A stretch of DNA of 61,799 bases from Cryptosporangium minutisporangium (GTDB lineage Bacteria; Actinomycetota; Actinomycetes; Mycobacteriales; Cryptosporangiaceae), in the NCBI RefSeq assembly GCF_039536245.1, contig NZ_BAAAYN010000017.1:1-61799 (forward strand). Direction: 5' to 3'. Under the pieces are notes generated by a model. The model made no database searches. It saw only the letters and a program-made list of their open reading frames with translations, and was not told the DNA's origin. Shown here one piece after another: positions 8,155 to 15,880 of this stretch. The first letter of the stretch is position 1; each line of letters begins with the position of its first letter. The position numbers and the translations under genes are program-made.

Positions 8155-11100
8155 ATGCGGTTCGGAATCCTGGGCCCGATCCAGGTCAGCACCGCCGACG
8201 GGGCATCGTTGTCCGTCGGCGGCGCCCGGCTGCGCGCCGTACTCGCACTGCTCCTGGCCGACGTCGGGCGCGTGGTCCCGGCACAGCGACTGATCGACGG
8301 CGTCTACGGCAGCGATCCGCCGGCCGGCGCGACGAACGCGCTGCAGTCCCAGGTCTCCCGGCTGCGGCAGATGCTCGGCGAGGCCGCACCGATCGAGTTC
8401 CACCCGGCCGGCTACCGGCTCGCGGTCGATCCCGACGACGTCGACGCCCATCGGTTCCGCTCGCTCGTCGCCGACGCCCGCGAAGCGCCCGACCCGCGGC
8501 GCGCGTTCGCCCTCCTCACCGAGGCACTCGACCTCTGGCGTGGTCCGGCGCTGGCCGACGCGGGTGACAGCGCGCCGATCCGCATGCTCGCCGCCGAACT
8601 GGAGGACGCGCGGCTGAACGCGGTGGAAACCCGGATCGCCGCCGCGCTCGACCTCGGTGACGTCTCCGAGGACACGCTCACCGAACTGCGGACGCTGGTG
8701 GCCACCCACCCGCTGCGCGAGACGCTCCGCGTCCACCTGATCCGGGCGCTGCACACGACCGGCCGGACCGCCGCCGCCCTGCTCGCGTTCGAGGAGGCCC
8801 GTCGGACGCTCGCCGACGAACTCGGCGCCGACCCTTCGGCCGAGCTGCGCGCAGCGCACCTGGCCGTTCTCCGCGAACCGGAGCACCGCTCGGTGTCCCC
8901 GGCCAAGCGGTTACCGGCGCAGCTCACCAGCTTTGTCGGTCGCGACGCCGAGCTCGACCGGCTGCGCGACCTGCTCGACACCCACCGGCTGGTCACGCTG
9001 ACCGGGCCGGGCGGCGCCGGCAAGACCCGGCTGGCGATCGAGGCCGCCGCACGTTACCCGGGCGAGAGCTGCCTGGTGGAGTTCGCCGCGGTGCGGACGG
9101 GGGCCGAGATCGAACAGATCGTGCTCGACGCCCTCGGGCTGCGCGACGGCGGACTTCGGCCGACCGCCCAGGCCGGCAACCCGCAGGACCGCCTGGTCGC
9201 TGCCCTCGCCGACCGCCCGATGCTGCTCGTCCTCGACAACTGCGAACACGTCGTGGACGCCGCCGCTGCCCTCGCCGATCAGCTGCTGCGTCGCTGCCCG
9301 TCGCTGCGCGCGCTGGCCACCAGCCGCGAACCGCTCGGCATCACCGGCGAACGTCTGCTGCCGGTTCGCGCGCTCGCACTGCCCGCGGTCGGCGATCCGG
9401 TGGAGAAGGCCGGAGCCGCACCCGCTGTACAGCTCTTCGTCGATCGTGCGGCCGCGGCGAGCCCCGACTTCGTGCTGGACGCGACGACCGTGCCGGACGT
9501 GCTGCGAATCTGCCGGACGCTCGACGGCCAGCCGCTCGCGCTGGAGCTGGCCGCCGCCCGGCTCCGTGGCCTGCCGCTGGCCGAGGTCGCCTCCCGGCTG
9601 GACGACCGGTTCCGGCTGCTGTCCCGCGGCGAGCGCACCGGCCCCGCCCGGCACCGCACGCTGCGGGCCGCGATCGAGTGGAGCTGGGACCTGCTCGACG
9701 ACAGCGAGCGGACGCTGGCCCGACGGCTGACCGTCTTTGCCGGTGGGGCGACGCTGGCGGCGATCGACCAGGTATGCGGCCTGGACGATGCGGAACTGCT
9801 GTCGGGGCTGGTGGACAAGTCGCTGGTCGAGCTGTCCGCGGGCCGCTACCGGATGCTCGACTCGGTGCGGATGTACGGCGAGGAGCAGCTGGCCGAGGCC
9901 GGCGAACTCAAGCAGGTCCGTCGCACACACGCCGAGTACTTCCTCGAACTGGCGCTGACCGGCGACGCTCAGCTCCGCACCGCTGACCAGCTGCGCTGGG
10001 CCGCGATCCTGGACCGCGAGCGGGACAACCTGCACGCCGCGGTGCGCTGGGCGAGCCAGGCGGACGCCGCCCTCGGGCTGCGGTTGACGGCGGCACTCGC
10101 GATGTACTCCTGGATCCGCGGCCGTCGCGGTGAGTTCACGGCGCTGGCCCGCGATCTGCTGGAGGCGGTCGGCGCGCGGCCACCCCACGGTCTGGACGAG
10201 GAGCACACGATATGTGTGCTCGCCGCGCGCCTCGGCGGATACGACGGGGCGTGGGCGCAGGGCGACATCGTCTGGCCGGCGAACCCCGCCGAGACGTACC
10301 GCCCGCCTCGCCTGCCGTTCCTCAACGTGCTCGCCGCATTGAGCACCGGGCCGCCGGCCGAGAGCGAGCACCTGCAGTTGGAGGCCTGGTACGCCGACCT
10401 GAACATCGATCCATGGACGAGCGCTCTGCAGAAGTTCGGGTTGGCGTACCTGCGGCATCTGTTCGACGGCGACGTCGCGGCGGCACGGGCGAACCTGGAG
10501 GAGTCGCTCGCGGGCTTCCGCGCGCTCGGCGAGCGGTGGGGTGAATCCATGGCGCTCGCCGAGCTCGCCGACATCGCGGACGGCCAGGGCGAGCACGAAC
10601 GCTTCGTCGTGCTTAACGACGCGGCGATGCGGCTCGCCGCCGAGCTCGGATCCGACGAGGACCAGGCTGAACTGCTCTGCCGCCGGGCGACGAGCAGCCT
10701 CCGCGCCGGAGACGTGGCGGGTACCGAGGCGTCCTTCCGGGTCGCCGCCGAACTCGCCGCGCGGGCCGGTGCCTCCGACGTGCTGGCCCGCGTCCACGCC
10801 GGACGGGGTTACCTCGCGTGGCTGCGCGGCGACCTGGACGAGGCGGAGCGCGAGTACCGGCTCGGACTGGCCGAGGTGACCGGCAACTGGTACATCGCCG
10901 ACGAGATGCGGGCGGTGCTGCTGATGGGATCCGGCTGGGTCGCGTACGCGCGCGGCGACGCCGCGGCCGCCCGCGAACACCACCACGCAGCGCTGCACAG
11001 CGGCATCCAATCGTTCTCACCGCTCACGGCCGACGTCGCGGAGGGCCTGGCCGGAGCGGCGGTGCTCGCGGGCGACACGCAGCGGGCCGCGACGCTGCTC

Positions 11101-11250
11101 GGACTGGTGCCGGCGCTGCGTAGCGGGCAGAGCGCGAGCTTCCCGCAGCTCCCGTTGCCGGACGTGACGTCCGCTCCCGAGTACCGGGCAACCGCCGCAC
11201 TGGCCCGCACCGACGCGATCTCACTGCTCCACCGCCTGGCCGACGACTAA
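8155..11250 (+). CDS. AfsR/SARP-type transcriptional regulator (wHTH-BTAD-NB-ARC-TPR)
   Basis: A 1031-residue cytoplasmic regulator. Domains in order: an OmpR-type winged helix (residues 1-90, MRFGILGPIQV start, GYRLAV end), a bacterial transcriptional activation domain (about 95-240, LWRGPAL...LRETLRVHLIRALHTTGR), an NTPase of the STAND/NB-ARC kind with Walker A GPGGAGKT (284-291) and Walker B LLVLDNCEHV (about 357), then a long TPR-like helical C-terminus. SARPs activate secondary-metabolite and export genes by binding direct heptamer repeats. A strong terminator follows, and such repeats lie just beyond it, in front of the MMPL gene, so that gene is the obvious candidate target. Confidence 0.92.
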   Translation: MRFGILGPIQVSTADGASLSVGGARLRAVLALLLADVGRVVPAQRLIDGVYGSDPPAGATNALQSQVSRLRQMLGEAAPIEFHPAGYRLAVDPDDVDAHRFRSLVADAREAPDPRRAFALLTEALDLWRGPALADAGDSAPIRMLAAELEDARLNAVETRIAAALDLGDVSEDTLTELRTLVATHPLRETLRVHLIRALHTTGRTAAALLAFEEARRTLADELGADPSAELRAAHLAVLREPEHRSVSPAKRLPAQLTSFVGRDAELDRLRDLLDTHRLVTLTGPGGAGKTRLAIEAAARYPGESCLVEFAAVRTGAEIEQIVLDALGLRDGGLRPTAQAGNPQDRLVAALADRPMLLVLDNCEHVVDAAAALADQLLRRCPSLRALATSREPLGITGERLLPVRALALPAVGDPVEKAGAAPAVQLFVDRAAAASPDFVLDATTVPDVLRICRTLDGQPLALELAAARLRGLPLAEVASRLDDRFRLLSRGERTGPARHRTLRAAIEWSWDLLDDSERTLARRLTVFAGGATLAAIDQVCGLDDAELLSGLVDKSLVELSAGRYRMLDSVRMYGEEQLAEAGELKQVRRTHAEYFLELALTGDAQLRTADQLRWAAILDRERDNLHAAVRWASQADAALGLRLTAALAMYSWIRGRRGEFTALARDLLEAVGARPPHGLDEEHTICVLAARLGGYDGAWAQGDIVWPANPAETYRPPRLPFLNVLAALSTGPPAESEHLQLEAWYADLNIDPWTSALQKFGLAYLRHLFDGDVAAARANLEESLAGFRALGERWGESMALAELADIADGQGEHERFVVLNDAAMRLAAELGSDEDQAELLCRRATSSLRAGDVAGTEASFRVAAELAARAGASDVLARVHAGRGYLAWLRGDLDEAEREYRLGLAEVTGNWYIADEMRAVLLMGSGWVAYARGDAAAAREHHHAALHSGIQSFSPLTADVAEGLAGAAVLAGDTQRAATLLGLVPALRSGQSASFPQLPLPDVTSAPEYRATAALARTDAISLLHRLADD

Positions 11251-11282
11251 TCGTTGTCTCGCTCGCCCGCGAGACAACGATT
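11249..11282 (+). terminator. Intrinsic terminator after the AfsR-type gene
   Basis: A perfect 14-bp inverted repeat, AATCGTTGTCTCGC and its complement, around TCGCCC, followed by TTCT. The left arm begins inside the TAA stop codon of the regulator. This is one of the clearest Rho-independent terminators in the window. It separates regulator transcription from the MMPL gene, which must therefore have its own promoter. Confidence 0.9.
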
Positions 11283-11327
11283 TCTCGTCGTCCCCGGGCA
11301 CCCCGCGCACGGACGGGGTACGCGGCC

Positions 11328-11360
11328 GTGCGTACGACGTGCGTGATCCGTGCGCGCTCG
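11328..11360 (+). promoter_or_regulatory. Candidate SARP operator: three direct repeats at 11-bp spacing
   Basis: GTGCGTA, GTGCGTG and GTGCGCG start at 11328, 11339 and 11350, exactly 11 bp apart, with 4-bp spacers (CGAC, ATCC, CTCG). Heptameric direct repeats on one helical turn are the known SARP binding layout, normally ending about 8 bp before a -10 box. Here that would place the -10 near GATCGACGCT (11361-11370) and the transcript start at or close to the MMPL ATG. The layout is seen directly; the function is inferred from the adjacent AfsR-type gene. Confidence 0.55.
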
Positions 11361-11376
11361 GATCGACGCTGCGCGC

Positions 11377-13458
11377 ATGACCACTCAACTGGACACGCCC
11401 CCAACCCCACTCCCGCCCGAGCCAGACCCTCCCGGCTGGCGCCGACTAGTCGCCCTGCCCGCCGGTCGGCGCGCCAAGTTCCTGGTTCTGCTCTGCTGGC
11501 TGGTACTGGCCGGAGTCGCCGCACCGCTCGCCGCCAGCTTGACCAGCGTCCAGGACAACGATTCGCTGACCTCGGCGCCGCACTCGTCGGAGGCATACCA
11601 GGCGCAGCAACGCATCGAAGAGGCGTTCCCCGGCGCGGACGCCCTGGTGGCGGTTGCGGTCTACGTCCGCGACGGCGGCCTGACCGACGCCGACCGGGCC
11701 GCCGTCGAGGCGGATCGCGCCGCGTTCGCGCAGTACGCGATCGACCGGACGGTGCCACCGGCCACGCCGAGCGAGGACGGGCAGGCGCTGCTGCTGTCGT
11801 TCCCGCTCGCCGGCGACAGCGACGCCCAGTCGGACGCGACCGAGAAGATCCGCGACGGGCTCGAGGCCGGCAACCCGGCAGGTCTGGACACCGCCCTCAC
11901 CGGGTCGGCCGGCGCCGACGGGGACATCTTCGACGCGTTCGAGGGCATGGACCTCATGCTCGTCCTGGTCACCGCCGGGGTGGTGACCCTGCTCCTGCTG
12001 ATCACCTACCGCAGTCCGATCCTCTGGTTGATCCCGCTGTTCTCGGTGGCGATCGCCAGCCAGGTCGCGAGCGCCGTCGTTTATCTGCTCGCGAAGAACG
12101 ACGTGCTCTCGGTCGACCTGCAGGCGCAGAACATCCTCACGATCCTGGTGTTCGGCGCCGGTACCGACTACGCGCTCCTACTGATCTCCCGCTACCGGGA
12201 AGAGCTCCGCCGGCACGAAGACCGGCACCGGGCGATGGCCGTCGCACTGCAGCGGTCGTTCCCGGCGATCCTCGCGTCGGCGGCCACGGTGTCGCTGGCG
12301 CTGCTCTGCCTGCTCTTCGCCGACCTGAACGGCACCCGGTCGCTCGGGCCGGTCGCGGCGCTCGGCGTCGTCGCCGCGTTCGCCGCGATGACCACGCTGC
12401 TGCCCGCGCTGCTCGTGATCTGCGGACGGTGGCTGTTCTGGCCGTTCGTGCCGCGGGTGGGCGAGGTCGTGGAGCCCCGGGACTCGCGCGTTTGGAGTGC
12501 GGTGGCGCGGGTGGTTAAGCGTGCGCCGGGCCGCATCTGGGCCTCGACGGCGGCGCTGCTGGTCGCCGCTGCGTTCGGCGCGACCACGCTCGGGCTCGGC
12601 TTGCCCGCGGACGAGACGTTCACCTCCGAAGTGGGCTCGGTGACCGGTCAGCGGCTGGTCGAGCAGCACTACGCCGGCGGAACCTCTGCACCGGCGGACA
12701 TCGTTGTCTCCGCCGACCAGGCCCCGGAGGCAGCTGCCGCCGCGGAGGGCGTCGAGGGCGTCAGCGCGGTGAGCGCTCCCCGGGTCTCGGAGGGCACCGC
12801 GTTGATCTCCGCGACGCTCGCCGACCCGCCGGACAGCGACGCTGCGCAACAGACCGTCGAGCGGCTGCGCGACGCGGTGGACGACACCGGGGCGCTGGTC
12901 GGCGGCCAAACTGCGTGGCAGCTCGACACCGAGCAGACGTCCGAGCGCGATAACCGGGTGCTGATGCCGCTCATCCTCGGCGTGGTGTTCCTGGTGCTGG
13001 TCTTGCTGCTGCGGGCCGTCGTCGCCCCGCTGCTGCTGATCGCCAGCGTCGTGCTGTCGTACGCGGCCGCACTCGGGGTCGCGGCGGGCATCCTGCACCT
13101 GATCGGGTACCCGCGTCTGGAGCACAGCATCGTGCTGTCGACGTTCCTGTTCCTGGTCGCGCTCGGCGTCGACTACTCGATCTTCCTGATGACGCGGGCC
13201 CGCGAGGAAGTTCGGCACCTCGGGCACCGGGAGGGCGTGCTCCGGGCGCTCACCGTCACCGGCGGCGTGGTCACCAGCGCCGGCGTCGTGCTGGCGGCCA
13301 CGTTCGCCGCGCTCTGCGTGCTGCCGCTCGTTCCTTCTGTCCAGATCGGGATCATCGTGGCGGTCGGCGTCCTGCTCGACACGTTCGTCGTGCGGACGTT
13401 GCTCGTCCCGGCGCTCGCCATCCAGGTGGGGCCGAAGTTCTGGTGGCCGTCGCGCTGA
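11377..13458 (+). CDS. MMPL family transporter
   Basis: A 693-residue RND-type exporter of the MMPL family, an inner-membrane proton-driven exporter of lipids or secondary metabolites. There are two repeated halves, each with a first helix, a large extracytoplasmic loop and about five further helices. The signature GxDY motifs appear as GAGTDYALLLISRYREEL and GVDYSIFLMTRAREE. No Shine-Dalgarno is visible before ATG 11377; a GTG at 11350 in frame lies inside the direct repeats and is a poorer start. A leaderless mRNA is possible. It lies downstream of the AfsR-type regulator but beyond its terminator. Confidence 0.92.
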   Translation: MTTQLDTPPTPLPPEPDPPGWRRLVALPAGRRAKFLVLLCWLVLAGVAAPLAASLTSVQDNDSLTSAPHSSEAYQAQQRIEEAFPGADALVAVAVYVRDGGLTDADRAAVEADRAAFAQYAIDRTVPPATPSEDGQALLLSFPLAGDSDAQSDATEKIRDGLEAGNPAGLDTALTGSAGADGDIFDAFEGMDLMLVLVTAGVVTLLLLITYRSPILWLIPLFSVAIASQVASAVVYLLAKNDVLSVDLQAQNILTILVFGAGTDYALLLISRYREELRRHEDRHRAMAVALQRSFPAILASAATVSLALLCLLFADLNGTRSLGPVAALGVVAAFAAMTTLLPALLVICGRWLFWPFVPRVGEVVEPRDSRVWSAVARVVKRAPGRIWASTAALLVAAAFGATTLGLGLPADETFTSEVGSVTGQRLVEQHYAGGTSAPADIVVSADQAPEAAAAAEGVEGVSAVSAPRVSEGTALISATLADPPDSDAAQQTVERLRDAVDDTGALVGGQTAWQLDTEQTSERDNRVLMPLILGVVFLVLVLLLRAVVAPLLLIASVVLSYAAALGVAAGILHLIGYPRLEHSIVLSTFLFLVALGVDYSIFLMTRAREEVRHLGHREGVLRALTVTGGVVTSAGVVLAATFAALCVLPLVPSVQIGIIVAVGVLLDTFVVRTLLVPALAIQVGPKFWWPSR

Positions 13459-13470
13459 CGGCGACTCGTA

Positions 13471-13514
13471 CGGCACATGGACGCTACGCCGCCCGGCGTA
13501 GCGTCCACATGCCG
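13471..13514. terminator. Bidirectional hairpin terminator
   Basis: TGGACGCTACGCC and its exact complement flank a 4-nt GCCC loop (13478-13507). The stem extends outward to CGGCA/TGCCG with a two-base internal mismatch. It lies between the converging MMPL and DUF262 genes. Confidence 0.85.
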
Positions 13515-13524
13515 TCACATGCCC

Positions 13525-15795
13525 TTACTGCGGCGAGTAGTCGAACTGGGCGAGGCGGGCCCGGGCGATGTCCAGGTCGTCCGGCGTGAACAGGGATTCG
13601 AAGCGCGGGTCCAGCACCAGCGCCTCCACGGTCAGGTCCAGGCGCCCCTTGTGCCACAGCGCCGTGAAGCCCGTGCTCACGGTCGCGGACGCCAGGAGGC
13701 GCTTCGCGGTCTCCACGCCACCCTCCTCGGCCAGCATCGCGAGCAGGTAGGTCGCGGTGTATCCGGTCTCGTCCCGGGCCCGCTGGTAGATCGTCGCCAT
13801 GGCTTGGTGGAACTCCTGCGCCGGGTCGGCGGCGGGTACCGGCGTCGACACGACCGCCGGCGACACCGGCGCGTCCTCGGGCGAACCGCCGGTCGCCTCG
13901 CGACTCCGGCGGAGCGCGTAGCCCCGGAGGGCCTCGACAGACGTGAACACCTCGTACCCGAGTTCGGCCATCCGCGGCAGATCGGCCTCGTCCGGGTCCA
14001 GTTCCAGGACGACCGGCGCGCCCTGGCCCGGCTGCAGACCGTCCGGCCAGACCGCCTCGGCCACCGACAATGCGCGGCCGGTCTCCGGATCCGGGATCTC
14101 GGAGTCCCGCTCCGGCGCGGCGAGCCCCAGCCCGACGAGTTCGTCGACCAGCGCTCCGACCTCCTCCGCCCGGATGTCGATCTCGTCGTCCCCGCCCGGC
14201 CGTACGACCACCCGCGGCAGGCGGGGCGCGTCGACCCTGGCACCGGTGCGCAGACCGTCCAGGATGTCGTTCGCCGAGTGGGCCAGCAGCTCGCGCCGCG
14301 CGGCCAGGAAGTCGCGGTACCGCTCCACCCGCCAGAGATCGGGGTCGGTGGGCAGGCTCTGGGAGGCGAGCAGCCCGGGGAACATCTCCTCGGCGCGGCC
14401 CAGGTACTCCTCCGGCCGCCGTCGCGCCACCTCGCTCGCGGTCTCCGGCGTGACCAGCACGAAGTTCGCGATCGCGTTGATCTCCGCGGGCCGGTAGCCG
14501 GCGCGGGACAGCACCGCCTTGCCGAACAGAGGCTGCACCCGCAGGTCCGCGGCGGCCGCCACCTCCTGGCCGGTGAGGAAGTCCCGTGCTCCGCGGACCC
14601 GGCTGACCAGGTAGACGAGCGGGTAGAAGCGCGCGCCCTTACCCGCGCCATCCAGGTCGCGCGGGTCGATCGTGAGGTCGTACCGACCCCGCCAGCGCTC
14701 GAGCCGGGCGATCAGTTCGTCGATGCCGTTCGGCTCGGCGACCGTCGCCAGGTCCTGGTTCAGGTAGGTCTCGGTGGAGCCCGCGAACCGGCCGGACAGC
14801 GCCGCGTGCACGTACCAGTGGAGCGCCTTGTCCCGCTCGACGGCGGAGGTGAACTCACCACCGTTCTCCGAGAGCAGCCGGGACAGCACCGCGAACGCCG
14901 GGCGGCCGGGCAGCACCCGGGCGTGGTCGAGTCCCAGCCGGGACGCGACCTCCTCCAGCACCAGGTCGATGTGGTCGGCCGCGCTGCTCAGAGCCTGCTC
15001 GAACTCGTCGGCCGACACGTCGTCCAGCGCGGAGAACGGTGCTCGGCCGGTCGCGACCGCGTTGACGGTGCGGAGCAGCCAGTCGAGGCTGAAGTCGTAC
15101 CCCTCGTCGGCCCAGCGCTGCAGGTAGGCGCGCATCGTCGGCCGGGCACCGGACCACTCGGCGCAGATCTTGGCGAGCGCGAGGTCACCCTTGGAGAGCT
15201 TGGTGCCGCCCGAGTTGACCCGGTTGAAGATTTCGACGACAACGTCGGTCGTCTTGTCCGGACCGGTGATCTGCTCGGCGTGGAACTCCTTCTCCAGCAG
15301 GTTCTGCAGCTTCATCAAGCGGCCGACGTACGGCCAGTTCCGGGAGTCCGACGCGAGGCGCTCGATCTGCGACTCGGGGCCGCGGACGAACAGCTCGGTG
15401 ACGTCGATCCAGAGCGGGTCGTCCTTCATCTTGACCGGCGCGTAGAACTCGAACGCCTCCTCGGCGACGTTGAACCGTAAACCGGTGAACGCCGCCGGGT
15501 CGCCCTCGAAGAACGTCGGCGGACGCCCCCGGGTCACACCGTAGAGCGAGGTGACCCGCTGCTGCCCGTCCAGAAGTAACTGCCGCACACCGGAAGCACC
15601 GACCCCGACTCCGCGTACTGCCTTGTCCGTGGTGTCGGTCTCCCAGACCAGCAGCGATCCGACCGGATATCCCAGGTAGAGCGACCGCATGAAGCCCCGT
15701 ACCTGGTCGCGGTTCCACACGTAGCCGCGCTGGAACTCCGGCAGGAGCATCGATCCGGCATCGATCTGGTCGAGGATCGTGCTCAACTTCGCCAT
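13525..15795 (-). CDS. DUF262 (GmrS-like) protein with degenerate DUF1524/HNH-like half
   Basis: A 756-residue protein. The N-terminal DUF262 domain is intact: LLPEFQRGYVW (17-27), VGSLLVWE and the ParB-like NTPase signature LLLDGQQR (73-80). The middle resembles the DUF1524 nuclease half of GmrSD-type proteins, with RAGYRPAEINAIANFVL and RRPEEYL. At the point where I recall family members carrying HHIFPK, this protein reads QPLFGK (421-426), so the HNH-type catalytic histidines appear lost. About 200 further residues follow, with a final helical domain starting near EFHQAMATIYQRAR. Start ATG 15795 follows GGGGGAG; a longer reading to 16179 overlaps the helicase gene. It is divergent from the helicase across 85 bp. 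Confidence 0.85.
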   Translation of the reverse strand: MAKLSTILDQIDAGSMLLPEFQRGYVWNRDQVRGFMRSLYLGYPVGSLLVWETDTTDKAVRGVGVGASGVRQLLLDGQQRVTSLYGVTRGRPPTFFEGDPAAFTGLRFNVAEEAFEFYAPVKMKDDPLWIDVTELFVRGPESQIERLASDSRNWPYVGRLMKLQNLLEKEFHAEQITGPDKTTDVVVEIFNRVNSGGTKLSKGDLALAKICAEWSGARPTMRAYLQRWADEGYDFSLDWLLRTVNAVATGRAPFSALDDVSADEFEQALSSAADHIDLVLEEVASRLGLDHARVLPGRPAFAVLSRLLSENGGEFTSAVERDKALHWYVHAALSGRFAGSTETYLNQDLATVAEPNGIDELIARLERWRGRYDLTIDPRDLDGAGKGARFYPLVYLVSRVRGARDFLTGQEVAAAADLRVQPLFGKAVLSRAGYRPAEINAIANFVLVTPETASEVARRRPEEYLGRAEEMFPGLLASQSLPTDPDLWRVERYRDFLAARRELLAHSANDILDGLRTGARVDAPRLPRVVVRPGGDDEIDIRAEEVGALVDELVGLGLAAPERDSEIPDPETGRALSVAEAVWPDGLQPGQGAPVVLELDPDEADLPRMAELGYEVFTSVEALRGYALRRSREATGGSPEDAPVSPAVVSTPVPAADPAQEFHQAMATIYQRARDETGYTATYLLAMLAEEGGVETAKRLLASATVSTGFTALWHKGRLDLTVEALVLDPRFESLFTPDDLDIARARLAQFDYSPQ

Positions 15796-15880
15796 CGGTC
15801 TCCCCCGGGTGCGCGGCCAGCATCCCTGGTCTATCAGACTGGGCGGGACACGAGCGGAGCGACCGCAACGGAGGCAACTC
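15796..15880. promoter_or_regulatory. Divergent promoter region of the DUF262 / helicase pair
   Basis: Only 85 bp separate the two start codons, so both promoters must lie here and probably overlap. The centre holds a short palindrome, GTCTATCAGAC (15829-15839), whose reverse strand reads TGATAGAC, a possible -10 for the DUF262 gene. No convincing -35 is visible for either direction. Confidence 0.4.

Noticed and set aside
8911-11010. 699-codon reverse ORF opposite the AfsR-type gene
   Set aside because: No domain or ribosome binding site; the forward gene is a complete SARP-NB-ARC protein.
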